64,000 bases of DNA from Neptunitalea chrysea (GTDB taxonomy: Bacteria > Bacteroidota > Bacteroidia > Flavobacteriales > Flavobacteriaceae), in assembly GCF_027924145.1 (NCBI RefSeq), contig NZ_BRVP01000017.1, forward strand, positions 1 to 64,000. Reading direction: 5' to 3'. The notes under the pieces were generated by a model that had not been told where the DNA came from, ran no database searches, and was given only the letters and a program-made list of their open reading frames with translations. How positions within the stretch are numbered: the first letter of the stretch is position 1; each line of letters opens with the position of its first letter. The position numbers were made by a program, and so were the translations under genes. Positions 17,031 to 25,643 of this stretch are shown here, in pieces.

Positions 17031-17379
17031 GTAATGCAGCTTTGGCATCGGCTACCGTTTTTTTAGCGTTGCCCACAAATATACGATTCTCTAATACCAA
17101 AACAGGTCTTTTTAAAAAAGTATAATGTTCTAATAACAAGTTTCTTATATCGGTTTCAGTAAGCTTCTTATCTTTTAAGTTTCGTTGTTTATATAATTGT
17201 GCCCTTTTATTAAGCAATGCTTCAAAAGAGCCAGCCAATTCATACATAATATCTACATCGGTAGATTGTAATGCGGTCTTTTTTATATCCTGTAATTCAA
17301 CTCCTTCCAAAAGTGGCTCCCACTCTTTTAAAATTTTTTTGCAAGTATCACAGGTACTTAGATAATAAATCTTTTTCAT
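17023..17379 (-). CDS. ArsC/Spx-family thioredoxin-fold protein
   Basis: A 118-residue protein with N-terminal CDTC (10-13), the thioredoxin-like fold order of the family and the late segment FLKRPVLVLENRIFVGN. The family covers arsenate reductases, Spx and YffB-like proteins. The CxxC pattern and lack of arsenic genes nearby make arsenate reduction uncertain; a thiol-dependent reductase or regulator role is as likely. It overlaps the start of the DMT transporter by 8 bases, so the two are probably one transcript. Confidence 0.88.
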   Translation of the reverse strand: MKKIYYLSTCDTCKKILKEWEPLLEGVELQDIKKTALQSTDVDIMYELAGSFEALLNKRAQLYKQRNLKDKKLTETDIRNLLLEHYTFLKRPVLVLENRIFVGNAKKTVADAKAALHE

Positions 17380-17521
17380 TTCAGTTATTAATATGCTATG
17401 TAAAGATAATTGTTAGTCACCAGTTAACAACTGTCAAATGTTAAAAAAACCTTAGAATTGATAAAAACCCTTGTCAATATTTAGGGATACACTTACATTG
17501 GAATGTTAATTTTTTCATAAA

Positions 17522-20077
17522 ATGAAATGTCTATATATAGCGATTATCTTTTTTGCCGGAGCCTTAGCCTTGCAAGCACAAACCTGTAATGGTAGTTTTG
17601 GAGATCCGGTTTTTGAAGAAACTTTTGGAAACAATTCGAGCACAGGAGCCACCTTTGCAGGAGCGCTCCCTGCCGGCACAACTAACTACACTTATAATAG
17701 TACTGGTAACACCCAAGACGGCTATTATACGGTTACTACCAATCCTAATTCAGCTTTAAGTTCGTTATTCAGTACCTCAGATCATACCGATGACGAAAGC
17801 GGACAAGGATATATGCTAGTGGTTAATGCCGATGAAAATACCACTGGTGAATTCTACCGAAAAGAGGTAACCGGATTATGCAACTCTTTAGTGTACCAGT
17901 TTTCGGCCTATTTCTTAAATGCATTACCAGATAATGGTACTTGTAGTACGCCCATACCGTGTAATGTGAAATTTGTAATTGAAGACGACAGCGGTAACGA
18001 ATTAGGAAGTCTTGATACCGGAGATATAGAATCTACAACCACCGTACAATGGGTTAATTATTCGTTTGAATTTGAAATGCCAGCCGGAAGTAGCAATGTA
18101 TCCGTTGTTCTTATTAATAACTCTTTAGGAGGTTGTGGAAATGACTTGGCTATTGACGATATTACTTTTAAAGCTTGCGGATCTCTTGCTACTGTAGATA
18201 CCGCTTTTGCAGACTTTGATGACGGTGTATGCCCCAACGATGTAATTACTTTTACAGCCGATGTTGACACCAGCCTATACACAAATATAGCTTACCAATG
18301 GCAAGTTAGTAATGACAATGGTACTACTTGGACCGATATCACCGGGGCTACTTCCGATAGCATTACAGTAACCAATTTTGAGGAAGGACAGCTATATCGT
18401 TTTTTGGTTTTTGAAGCACAAAATGTTAACAGCCCTAACTGCCAGATTGCCTCTGAAGAAATAGAAATTACCCTATATGATACTCCTGCTCAAAGTCCGG
18501 GTATATTAGAAGGTTGCGACCAAAACGGAACCGGAGTAGGTATGTTTGATTTTACCCAGTTAATTGATACCATTTTAGATGGCGGAAGTACTGCCGACTT
18601 TACCGTTACTTTTTACAATACACAGACCAATGCCGAGAACGCAACAAATGTTATTACCAATCCCGATGAGTATGATACTGGTGTAGATGGGCAAACAATT
18701 TATGTACGTGTAGAAGACTTAGACCGAGGTTGTATTAACACTACTTCGTTCACTTTAACTATTAAAGACATTCCGGTAATCACCTCTCCTGTAACCCTAC
18801 AACAATGTGATACCGACACCGATGGTTTTGCAGCTTTTAATTTAGAAGAAGCTATTGATTTTATCACCTCCGAAAATTATACGTTTACTTTTTATAAAAC
18901 AGAAGCAGGAGCCGAAGATGAAGACATATATGAAAAAATTTATGACCCTACTTCGTTCACCAATGCATTACAAAATGAAGTATATGCCACCGTTGAAAAT
19001 AATGCTGGTTGTTATGCCATTGCAACCATTGAGCTAGTGGTGTCTACATCACAAATACCAGATGATTATACCGCAACCTTAACCACCTGTGACAGTAACG
19101 CCGACGGTGATGACACAAATGGAATGGAGTACTTTAACCTATCGAGTATCACTACCGATGTTTTAAGTTTATTTTCCAATGCATCCGATTTAGAGGTTAC
19201 CTACTATACCAATGAATCGGATGCCTTGTTAGAATTAAATGCAGTTTCTGCAACTAACTATCTCAACAGCACACCGTATGAAGATTGGTTGTATATACGA
19301 ATAGATAACACGACCAACAACTCTTGCTTTGGGTTGCAAAAATGTGTTCAACTATTAGTAGAACCGCTACCTTTTTTTGAAGTTACAAGTCCACAGGAAA
19401 TTTGCTTAAACGATTTACCGTATACCATTTCCGTTGAAAACCCTTCAGGGGCTTATCAATATGAATGGTATAATCCGTCTGGGGAGTTGGTAAGTAGCAA
19501 TAGCACAGCAAACGCCACTACCGAAGGCGCTTATACAGTAACTGCTACTACCTACACTACCTCTGCGTGCACCAGTTCACAAACCATTACGTTAGTAGGT
19601 TCAGACGCCGCAACTATTGAAGGAGTTGCAGTGATAGATGCCACTTCTAATAACACCATTACCATTATTGCTACCGGACCGGGTGACTATGTATATAGCT
19701 TAGATGGTTTAACCTATCAGGAATCTCCGATCTTTGAAAATCTAGAGGGTGGATCGTATACCGTGTATGTAAAAGACCTAAATGGCTGTGGTATTACAAC
19801 CGATGAGGCTTGCGTTATTGCTTTCCCAAATTACTTTACTCCAAATGGAGATGGTGTAAATGATACCTGGAAAGCTTTGAATGTACCTTCTGACTGTGTG
19901 AGCGACTCTTATGTTACTATTTTTGATCGCTATGGTAAGCTATTAGCCCGACTACGCTTATCGGATGGTTGGAGCGGAAGCTATGGAGATTACCCGATGC
20001 CATCTGATGATTATTGGTATACGGTAGAATTAGATAACAATAGAAGTGTACAAGGCCATTTTGCTTTAAAAAGATAA
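17522..20077 (+). CDS. T9SS type-B sorting-domain protein, adhesin-like
   Basis: An 851-residue exported protein. The signal peptide (about 1-20) ends ALALQAQ. A carbohydrate-binding-like N-terminal domain (about 20-220) starts with the NGSFGDPVFEETFG pattern. Ig-like segments follow, then three copies of a repeat opening with a C-D-...-D/G-...-F-N/D-L pattern (about 335, 425 and 520: GCDQNG, QCDTDTDG, TCDSNADG). The C-terminal ~85 residues are a gliding-motility-type (CHU_C) sorting domain with FPNYFTPNGDGVNDTW, VTIFDRYGKLL and SDDYWYTVEL. It should cross the outer membrane through the T9SS and act at the cell surface. Ligand unknown. Confidence 0.93.
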   Translation: MKCLYIAIIFFAGALALQAQTCNGSFGDPVFEETFGNNSSTGATFAGALPAGTTNYTYNSTGNTQDGYYTVTTNPNSALSSLFSTSDHTDDESGQGYMLVVNADENTTGEFYRKEVTGLCNSLVYQFSAYFLNALPDNGTCSTPIPCNVKFVIEDDSGNELGSLDTGDIESTTTVQWVNYSFEFEMPAGSSNVSVVLINNSLGGCGNDLAIDDITFKACGSLATVDTAFADFDDGVCPNDVITFTADVDTSLYTNIAYQWQVSNDNGTTWTDITGATSDSITVTNFEEGQLYRFLVFEAQNVNSPNCQIASEEIEITLYDTPAQSPGILEGCDQNGTGVGMFDFTQLIDTILDGGSTADFTVTFYNTQTNAENATNVITNPDEYDTGVDGQTIYVRVEDLDRGCINTTSFTLTIKDIPVITSPVTLQQCDTDTDGFAAFNLEEAIDFITSENYTFTFYKTEAGAEDEDIYEKIYDPTSFTNALQNEVYATVENNAGCYAIATIELVVSTSQIPDDYTATLTTCDSNADGDDTNGMEYFNLSSITTDVLSLFSNASDLEVTYYTNESDALLELNAVSATNYLNSTPYEDWLYIRIDNTTNNSCFGLQKCVQLLVEPLPFFEVTSPQEICLNDLPYTISVENPSGAYQYEWYNPSGELVSSNSTANATTEGAYTVTATTYTTSACTSSQTITLVGSDAATIEGVAVIDATSNNTITIIATGPGDYVYSLDGLTYQESPIFENLEGGSYTVYVKDLNGCGITTDEACVIAFPNYFTPNGDGVNDTWKALNVPSDCVSDSYVTIFDRYGKLLARLRLSDGWSGSYGDYPMPSDDYWYTVELDNNRSVQGHFALKR

Positions 20078-20087
20078 TTACGCATAA

Positions 20088-20114
20088 AGCTCCTTGCTAA
20101 CAAGGTAGTTTTTT
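20088..20114 (+). terminator. Terminator of the T9SS type-B gene
   Basis: CTCCTTG (20090-20096) pairs with CAAGG-T-AG (20101-20108), with one bulged T and a CTAA loop. A T6 run follows directly. It lies 12 bases after the stop. Confidence 0.7.
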
Positions 20115-20148
20115 GCTTTTATAGTACCTTTATACAAAAATAAAAACC

Positions 20149-20607
20149 ATGGAATTTACATTTAAGAATATTGAAAACAACCGATTGATATTTAAGAAGT
20201 TCTTAGAAGAGCTTACCGTTGAACAACTAAACACTATTCCTGAAGGGTTTAATAACAACATTTTTTGGAACATTGCCCATGCAATGATTACCTCTCAGCT
20301 ATTATGCTATAAATTATCGGGCTTACCATTTACTATAGATGCAGCTTGGGTAATGTCTTACAAAAAAGGAACTAAACCTGAAAAAGACATCACAGATGCT
20401 GATGTTAAGGAATTAAAAGAATTACTTTTTGCTACACTGGAACAACTAAAGCAAGATTACAGTGCCGGTAAATTCAATGCTTTTGAACCCTATACCGTAA
20501 GTACCAACAACAGTACATTAAATTCTGTAGACGACGCATTAGAATTTAATGAATATCATGAAGGCATGCACTTAGGGTATATTTTAGCACAGAAGAAATT
20601 AGTATAA
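20149..20607 (+). CDS. DinB-family protein
   Basis: A 152-residue four-helix-bundle protein of the DinB/YfiT superfamily. Likely metal ligands are the His in NIAHAMIT (about 44) and the paired His in EYHEGMHLGYI near the C-terminus. These proteins are thought to be thiol-dependent metalloenzymes, with few known substrates. It stands alone between two terminated units, with no neighbour to suggest a role. Cytoplasmic. Confidence 0.9.
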   Translation: MEFTFKNIENNRLIFKKFLEELTVEQLNTIPEGFNNNIFWNIAHAMITSQLLCYKLSGLPFTIDAAWVMSYKKGTKPEKDITDADVKELKELLFATLEQLKQDYSAGKFNAFEPYTVSTNNSTLNSVDDALEFNEYHEGMHLGYILAQKKLV

Positions 20608-20629
20608 TCACTAAACTATCGAAAAGCAA

Positions 20630-21400
20630 CTACGCTTTAGGAGTAAGTGAAAAACTTATATACTTTTTTACCTGAGAAAAAGGGATTATTACCTCAACCG
20701 GTCCTTCAGAATATGGAGTAATCTCATACGGATTATAAAATAAAATTACTTCGGTTTCAGAAAATCCAATATTTTCAGGTAATTGAAAAACATTATCTTT
20801 AAACCAATAGCCGGCGTCTTCTAACAAAATATCGTCGGCTACTTTTTCATGTTTTCTGAAGGCTTTTTCAGCAACCTTTTTAAAACCTTCTTCATCTTTA
20901 AACAACAGATCATTAGTAATCACCTCTCCTGTCTTGCTGTTAATATTTATATATTTAGTAGAGGTATACCCATGAGCACCTCCTTTATACATAAAACTAT
21001 TTAGCTCTATACTTATAAGCGCTGGTAATTGGCAATTAACATCCCCTTTTATTCTAGCTTGGTAATCAACATTAGAATCAGGGAAGTCTTTTTGCTCTTG
21101 TGTGAATTCCCTTTTAAAATTTTCAATAGACTGATCTAAAGAAACACCTATTACCTCATCATTTGGAGACGATTCAATAACAGCTACCACTGCCTGTTCT
21201 ATGTGTTTATTAATTTCCTCAACGGCAAATACCGTAGTAGTTAGTTGTGGGTATGATATATCTATTAACGGACAGTTGGCACCATCACATTTTTCGTCAC
21301 TCTCCTTGACAATAAAGTCGATACTTATGGGTTCTTTTTTTTCATTTTCACAACTCAAAAAAAGCGCCATTGTAAACATAAGGGCTACTATTTTTCTCAT
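20630..21400 (-). CDS. DUF4163/DUF3298 lipoprotein (RsiV-like fold)
   Basis: A 256-residue lipoprotein from the ATG at 21400: signal MRKIVALMFTMALFLSC with Cys17, then acidic and Lys residues. The mature protein follows the DUF4163 then DUF3298 order (YPQLTTTVFAVEEINKHIEQ; GGAHGYTSTKYININSKTGE; FYNPYEITPYSEGPVEVIIP), shared with RsiV and PdaC-related proteins. In other bacteria the fold binds lysozyme or acts on cell wall; here the role is unknown. The open frame extends to 21661 but that part has no coding character and overlaps the divergent gene. Confidence 0.88.
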   Translation of the reverse strand: MRKIVALMFTMALFLSCENEKKEPISIDFIVKESDEKCDGANCPLIDISYPQLTTTVFAVEEINKHIEQAVVAVIESSPNDEVIGVSLDQSIENFKREFTQEQKDFPDSNVDYQARIKGDVNCQLPALISIELNSFMYKGGAHGYTSTKYININSKTGEVITNDLLFKDEEGFKKVAEKAFRKHEKVADDILLEDAGYWFKDNVFQLPENIGFSETEVILFYNPYEITPYSEGPVEVIIPFSQVKKYISFSLTPKA

Positions 21401-21437
21401 AACAATTTTAATGGATAGGTTAAAGATATAAGGTTTA

Positions 21438-21468
21438 TTGAAAATGCCTTTAAGAAAAAGTATTTTTG
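21438..21468 (+). promoter_or_regulatory. Promoter of the trans-sulfuration gene
   Basis: TTG at 21438-21440 and a perfect -7 box TATTTTTG at 21461-21468 with a 20-base spacer match the Bacteroidota consensus. Transcription would begin about 25 bases before the ATG, leaving no room for a SAM riboswitch. Confidence 0.65.
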
Positions 21469-21502
21469 CATTAGATTTAACAGCTCTTAATATATTCTTA
21501 CA

Positions 21503-22645
21503 ATGAAATTCAATACAAAAACCATACACGGAGGCCAAGAACACGATAAAGCTTACGGCGCTGTTATGCCTCCAATTTACCAAACCTCTACCTATGCACA
21601 AACCACTCCGGGTGGCCATAAAGGGTATGAGTACTCTCGTTCGCAAAACCCAACACGTCATGCTTTGGAAAATGCGTTTGCAAGTTTGGAAAATGGAAAC
21701 TACGGGCTAGCCTTTGGTAGTGGACTTGCTGCTATTGATGCTGTAATGAAATTGTTTCAACCGGGTGATGAAATTATTGCTACAAACGATCTTTATGGAG
21801 GTACCTACCGTTTGTTTACTAAAATATTCCAGAAACTAGGGATTACATTTCACTTTGTAAGCTTTGCTGAGGCACATACCATTAAGGACTATGTAAACGA
21901 AAACACCAAACTTATTTGGGTTGAAACACCTACCAACCCAATGATGAACATTATAGACATTGAAGCGGTTGCTACTATTGCTAAAGCACATAACTTACTG
22001 TTAGCAGTAGACAACACTTTTGCTACGCCATACTTACAGCTTCCACTAAACTTAGGAGCCCATATTGTAATGCATTCAGCAACTAAATACCTTGGCGGAC
22101 ACAGCGACGTGGTGATGGGAGCATTGGTAGTGAAAGATAAAGAATTGGCCGATCAGCTATACTTTATACAAAATGCCAGTGGTGCAGTATGTGGACCAAT
22201 GGATAGCTTTTTGGTACTGCGAGGTATTAAAACCTTGCATGTACGTATGCAACGACACTGTGAAAATGGAAAGGCAGTGGCTGAGTTTTTAGCATCGCAT
22301 CCTAAGGTGGAAAAAGTATACTGGCCCGGTTTTGAAAGTCATCCAAATCATGAGGTAGCTAAAAAACAAATGAAGGATTTTGGAGGTATGATATCGTTTG
22401 TTACCAAAGGAAATAACTACGATGAGGCTATTAAAATTGTAGAAAACCTGAAGGTATTTACACTTGCGGAATCATTAGGTGGCGTAGAAAGCTTAGCAGG
22501 ACACCCGGCAAGTATGACGCATGCCAGCATACCAAAAGAACAACGAGAAAAAAATGGCCTTGTGGATGCTTTAATACGATTAAGTGTAGGTATTGAAGAT
22601 GCCGAAGATTTAATTGCCGATTTAAAACAGGCTATTGAAAAGTAA
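21503..22645 (+). CDS. metB: Cystathionine gamma-synthase / trans-sulfuration PLP enzyme
   Basis: A 380-residue Cys/Met-metabolism PLP enzyme. The cofactor lysine is K195 in HSATKYLGGHSD. The phosphate-binding and tyrosine segments YEYSRSQNPTR (43-53) and FGSGLAAI (71-78) are present, as is the C-terminal VESLAGHPASMTH. The motifs fit cystathionine gamma-synthase, but sequence reading cannot exclude cystathionine beta- or gamma-lyase activity, so the gene name is provisional. It acts in the cytoplasm in methionine/cysteine interconversion. It is a single-gene unit with its own promoter and a terminator shared with dgt. Confidence 0.88.
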   Translation: MKFNTKTIHGGQEHDKAYGAVMPPIYQTSTYAQTTPGGHKGYEYSRSQNPTRHALENAFASLENGNYGLAFGSGLAAIDAVMKLFQPGDEIIATNDLYGGTYRLFTKIFQKLGITFHFVSFAEAHTIKDYVNENTKLIWVETPTNPMMNIIDIEAVATIAKAHNLLLAVDNTFATPYLQLPLNLGAHIVMHSATKYLGGHSDVVMGALVVKDKELADQLYFIQNASGAVCGPMDSFLVLRGIKTLHVRMQRHCENGKAVAEFLASHPKVEKVYWPGFESHPNHEVAKKQMKDFGGMISFVTKGNNYDEAIKIVENLKVFTLAESLGGVESLAGHPASMTHASIPKEQREKNGLVDALIRLSVGIEDAEDLIADLKQAIEK

Positions 22646-22673
22646 TAAAAGTAGAATGTCAATTAACATAAAG

Positions 22674-22701
22674 AAAAAAGGAGCCAAATGGTTCCTTTTT
22701 T
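22674..22701. terminator. Bidirectional terminator between metB and dgt
   Basis: A6-GGAGCC (22674-22685) pairs with GGTTCC-T6 (22690-22701), with one G-T pair and an AAAT loop. A/T runs on both sides make it usable for both convergent genes. Confidence 0.85.
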
Positions 22702-22720
22702 CTTTTATATAAGCTCAATC

Positions 22721-24061
22721 TTATTTTCCGCTTCCTTCTAAAATGCTATAAATTTCCATTGCACTACCATCGGTTAGTAAAGACACAAACTGACAGATGT
22801 TTAGTAAGCCTGCATAGGTACTTTCTTTTTCTTTTCTAAACTTTTCCGGCAACATTTCTAATACCAGTTTATCATAATTAGAAGCTACTCCATTATAATA
22901 ATTAGTATAGGCAGTAATAAATTTATCTAGTAAGGTTTGTAATACCTTATACCCCATCAACTCTTTTTCTATTACCTCTCTGCTGCGATAAATACGATTT
23001 ACAGATAACTTAATAATATCATTGATCTGAGCAGTAAACCTACCCTTATCTGTTAGTGTATAATGAAACTCCCCATTTAAAATAGCCTCTTCATTAGCTA
23101 AAAACACTGCCACAGCATCTTGTATTAGTTGCCCTATAGCCAATGCTCTTAAATAACTAACACGCTCTTCTTTAGTATTTAAGCTATGATATTTAGACGT
23201 ATTAATAGTATCTTTTACAATGGCTACCAAATATTCTAGCGCATAATCCTCATCAATCAACCCTTTGTTAATACCATCTTCAAAATCTATAATTGTATAA
23301 CATATATCATCGGCTGCTTCTACTAAAAAAGCCAATGGATGTCGTTGGTAAGCAACATCAGCTCCTTCTTTTTTAAACAACCCTAAGTCTTCCGCTACAT
23401 CCTGAAATAGTGCAACATCATGCTGAAAAAACCCATATTTTTTATCTGCTATTTGAGAAGTAGGCTTTTTAGGTAGTGACTCTTTAGGATATTTAGTAAA
23501 GGCCCCAAGTGTTGCATACGATATACGTAGTTCACCACCCACCATATGCATACTATTATTCAATACCGAAAATCCATTAGCATTTCCTTCAAAATCAACA
23601 AGGTCCTGCCATTGCTTATCGGTAAGGTCTTTTTTAAACACCTTTCCGTTACCATTACTAAAAAATTCGCCAATAGCTTTTTCACCACTATGTCCAAAAG
23701 GCGGATTTCCTATATCATGCGCCAGTGCGGCAGCCGCTACAATAGCACCAAAGTCGTTAATCTGATAACCTAGCTCCTCTTGCAGATACGGATATTTTTT
23801 TAAAATCTCTTTACCTACAATTCTTCCTAAACTTCTACCAACCACCGATACCTCCAAACTATGTGTTAACCTAGTATGGATAAAATCGGTCTTACTAAGG
23901 GGTACTACTTGCGTCTTATCTTGCAAACTTCTAAAAGCAGAAGAAAAGATGATACGATCATAATCAACCTCAAACCCTAAACGAGTTTCATCTTGCTCTA
24001 AACGAATTCTTTGCGACGTATCTCCGTATTTTTTTAAGGATAATAATTGTTCCCAGCGCAT
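22721..24061 (-). CDS. dgt: Deoxyguanosinetriphosphate triphosphohydrolase
   Basis: A 446-residue HD-domain dGTPase. It begins with the family's MRWEQLLSLKKYGD and FRSLQDKTQVVP segments. The metal ligands are in RLTHSLEV and LAHDIGNPPFGHSGE; later ADDICYTIIDFEDG supplies the final Asp. It hydrolyses dGTP, or more broadly dNTPs, to nucleoside and triphosphate, controlling pools or defending against phage. It is monocistronic and convergent with metB. Confidence 0.94.
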   Translation of the reverse strand: MRWEQLLSLKKYGDTSQRIRLEQDETRLGFEVDYDRIIFSSAFRSLQDKTQVVPLSKTDFIHTRLTHSLEVSVVGRSLGRIVGKEILKKYPYLQEELGYQINDFGAIVAAAALAHDIGNPPFGHSGEKAIGEFFSNGNGKVFKKDLTDKQWQDLVDFEGNANGFSVLNNSMHMVGGELRISYATLGAFTKYPKESLPKKPTSQIADKKYGFFQHDVALFQDVAEDLGLFKKEGADVAYQRHPLAFLVEAADDICYTIIDFEDGINKGLIDEDYALEYLVAIVKDTINTSKYHSLNTKEERVSYLRALAIGQLIQDAVAVFLANEEAILNGEFHYTLTDKGRFTAQINDIIKLSVNRIYRSREVIEKELMGYKVLQTLLDKFITAYTNYYNGVASNYDKLVLEMLPEKFRKEKESTYAGLLNICQFVSLLTDGSAMEIYSILEGSGK

Positions 24062-24310
24062 ACCAAAAATTTAGCGCAAGGTAACAAATAATGATCTAAT
24101 AAGATAGTAGAGTATTTACTTATCAAAAAAGACATGTTAAGTAAATGTTAACAACAGGAGCTTCCATCAAAAATCTCTTAGTATTAATTTAATCTTTTGA
24201 TAAAATAGCTTTAACTGTCCTCTTTAAGAAATAAAATTTCTTTGTACCTCAACTTTTTGGTTATTCAAAAGGCAAAATTAACGATGAAAACAATTTTAAG
24301 TAATTCAAAC
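24062..24310. other. Intergenic leader before the surface lipoprotein gene
   Basis: This holds the divergent upstream sequences of dgt and the lipoprotein gene. I see no clear TAnnTTTG promoter and no RNA structure. The nearest candidate is CTTTG ending at 24244, which lacks the upstream TA. Several in-frame start codons occur (TTG 24242, ATG 24284, 24311 and 24323). Confidence 0.35.
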
Positions 24311-25543
24311 ATGAAAAACAACATGAAACTTACAAAATTCTTATTCCTTTCTCTTTTAGCTACCTTATTTGTTAGCTGTGGAGATGATGATGAAGGTACA
24401 ACAACAGAACCTGTATCTGACCAAACTAAAAGTGGTGAATTAACTGCTGACGAAACTTGGACTAGCGACCAAATTTATCATTTAGATGGTAAAGTAATCG
24501 TTGCTGACGGCGTTACTTTAACAATCGAAGCTGGTACAATAATCAAAGGAATGGAAGGACAAGAAACTTTAGCTTCTGCTTTAGTAGTTGACCAAGGTGG
24601 TACACTTATTGCTGAAGGTACTGCTTCTAATCCAATTATCTTTACTTCTGAATTAGATAATATAGAAGTTGGTGAAACTGAAGGAACAAACTTAACAACT
24701 GCAGATAAAGGTTTATGGGGTGGTGTTATCATTTTAGGATACGCTCCAATCTCTGTTTCTGGAGATGTTGAAACTGCTCAAATTGAAGGTATCGCTGCTA
24801 CTGAGTCTTACGGACAATATGGAGGAAATAATCCTGCTGATAATTCAGGATCTTTAAGCTATATTTCTATTCGTCACGGTGGTGTTACTATCGGTGATGA
24901 TAACGAAATCAACGGATTATCTTTAGGTGGTGTTGGTTCTGGTACTTCTATCGATCACATCGAGATTGTTGGTAACCAAGATGACGGAATCGAGTTCTTT
25001 GGTGGAACTGTAAGCGTTTCTTATGCTATTATTTACGATCAAGGTGATGATGGATTTGATACTGACCAAGCTTGGGCTGGTACTTTAGATAACGGTATGG
25101 TTATCTTAGGATCAGGTTCAGGTACTGCATTAGAATTAGACGGGCCAGAAGGATCTGCTACTACTGAAGATGGTCACACTATCAAAAACGTTACTTTAAT
25201 TGGTGCTGGTGATAGCAAAATGGCTGACTGTAGAGACGGTCTTATCGCTAACTTAGAAAACATCTTAGCTTATAACTTTAGCGCTAGCGGAACTGTTAAA
25301 ATTAACGGTGCTGATGCTGCTACTGAATTATCTGCTGATAGAATTACTTTCTCTAACTGGGAAATTGTATTACCTTCAGGTATTACTTCAGTTGACGAAT
25401 TAATTAGTGGTGATTACACTGCTGGTGATGAAACTAAATTTACTGATAACGCAACTGCTATTGCTGACGCTGCTTCTGCAACAGTTGGTGCTACTCCATC
25501 AGGTTATTCTTGGACTTACGCTGCATCTAAAAGTGCATTCTAA
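24311..25543 (+). CDS. Abundant beta-helical surface lipoprotein
   Basis: A lipoprotein of about 410 residues. The start at 24311 gives a compact signal (MKNNMKLTKFLFLSLLATLF, then VSC) followed by GDDDEG, a bacteroidotal surface-export-type acidic tract; ATGs at 24284 and 24323 are alternatives. The mature part is a right-handed beta-helix-like chain with Gly/Asp/Asn turns: LDGKVIVADGVTLTIEAGTI, GLWGGVIILGYAPI, HIEIVGNQDDGIEFFGG, YDQGDDGFDTD. Codon choice is visibly narrow (GCT, GGT, TTA, ATC, TCT), as in highly expressed genes. A TonB-dependent receptor follows after a strong hairpin, so the pair may form a surface uptake system. Ligand unknown; such proteins are often mislabelled as transporters. 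Confidence 0.82.
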   Translation: MKNNMKLTKFLFLSLLATLFVSCGDDDEGTTTEPVSDQTKSGELTADETWTSDQIYHLDGKVIVADGVTLTIEAGTIIKGMEGQETLASALVVDQGGTLIAEGTASNPIIFTSELDNIEVGETEGTNLTTADKGLWGGVIILGYAPISVSGDVETAQIEGIAATESYGQYGGNNPADNSGSLSYISIRHGGVTIGDDNEINGLSLGGVGSGTSIDHIEIVGNQDDGIEFFGGTVSVSYAIIYDQGDDGFDTDQAWAGTLDNGMVILGSGSGTALELDGPEGSATTEDGHTIKNVTLIGAGDSKMADCRDGLIANLENILAYNFSASGTVKINGADAATELSADRITFSNWEIVLPSGITSVDELISGDYTAGDETKFTDNATAIADAASATVGATPSGYSWTYAASKSAF

Positions 25544-25570
25544 TCTAAGGATATACAACATAAATTAAGG

Positions 25571-25607
25571 CAACATCCAAAGGCAATAATATTGCCTTTG
25601 GATGTTG
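25571..25607 (+). terminator. Perfect 17-bp hairpin between lipoprotein and receptor genes
   Basis: CAACATCCAAAGGCAAT (25571-25587) pairs exactly with 25591-25607 across a 3-base loop, extended by a G-T pair. The following sequence (TCATTTT) is a poor T tract, so it could act as a partial terminator or protect the 3' end of the upstream mRNA. Either would let the lipoprotein be made in excess over the receptor. Confidence 0.6.
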
Positions 25608-25643
25608 TCATTTTAAAAACTAAAACACGTTATTCAACCTCAC

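Noticed and set aside
21401-21661. N-terminal extension of the DUF3298 lipoprotein frame
   Set aside because: It precedes a textbook lipoprotein signal peptide and runs through the divergent promoter and start of metB.
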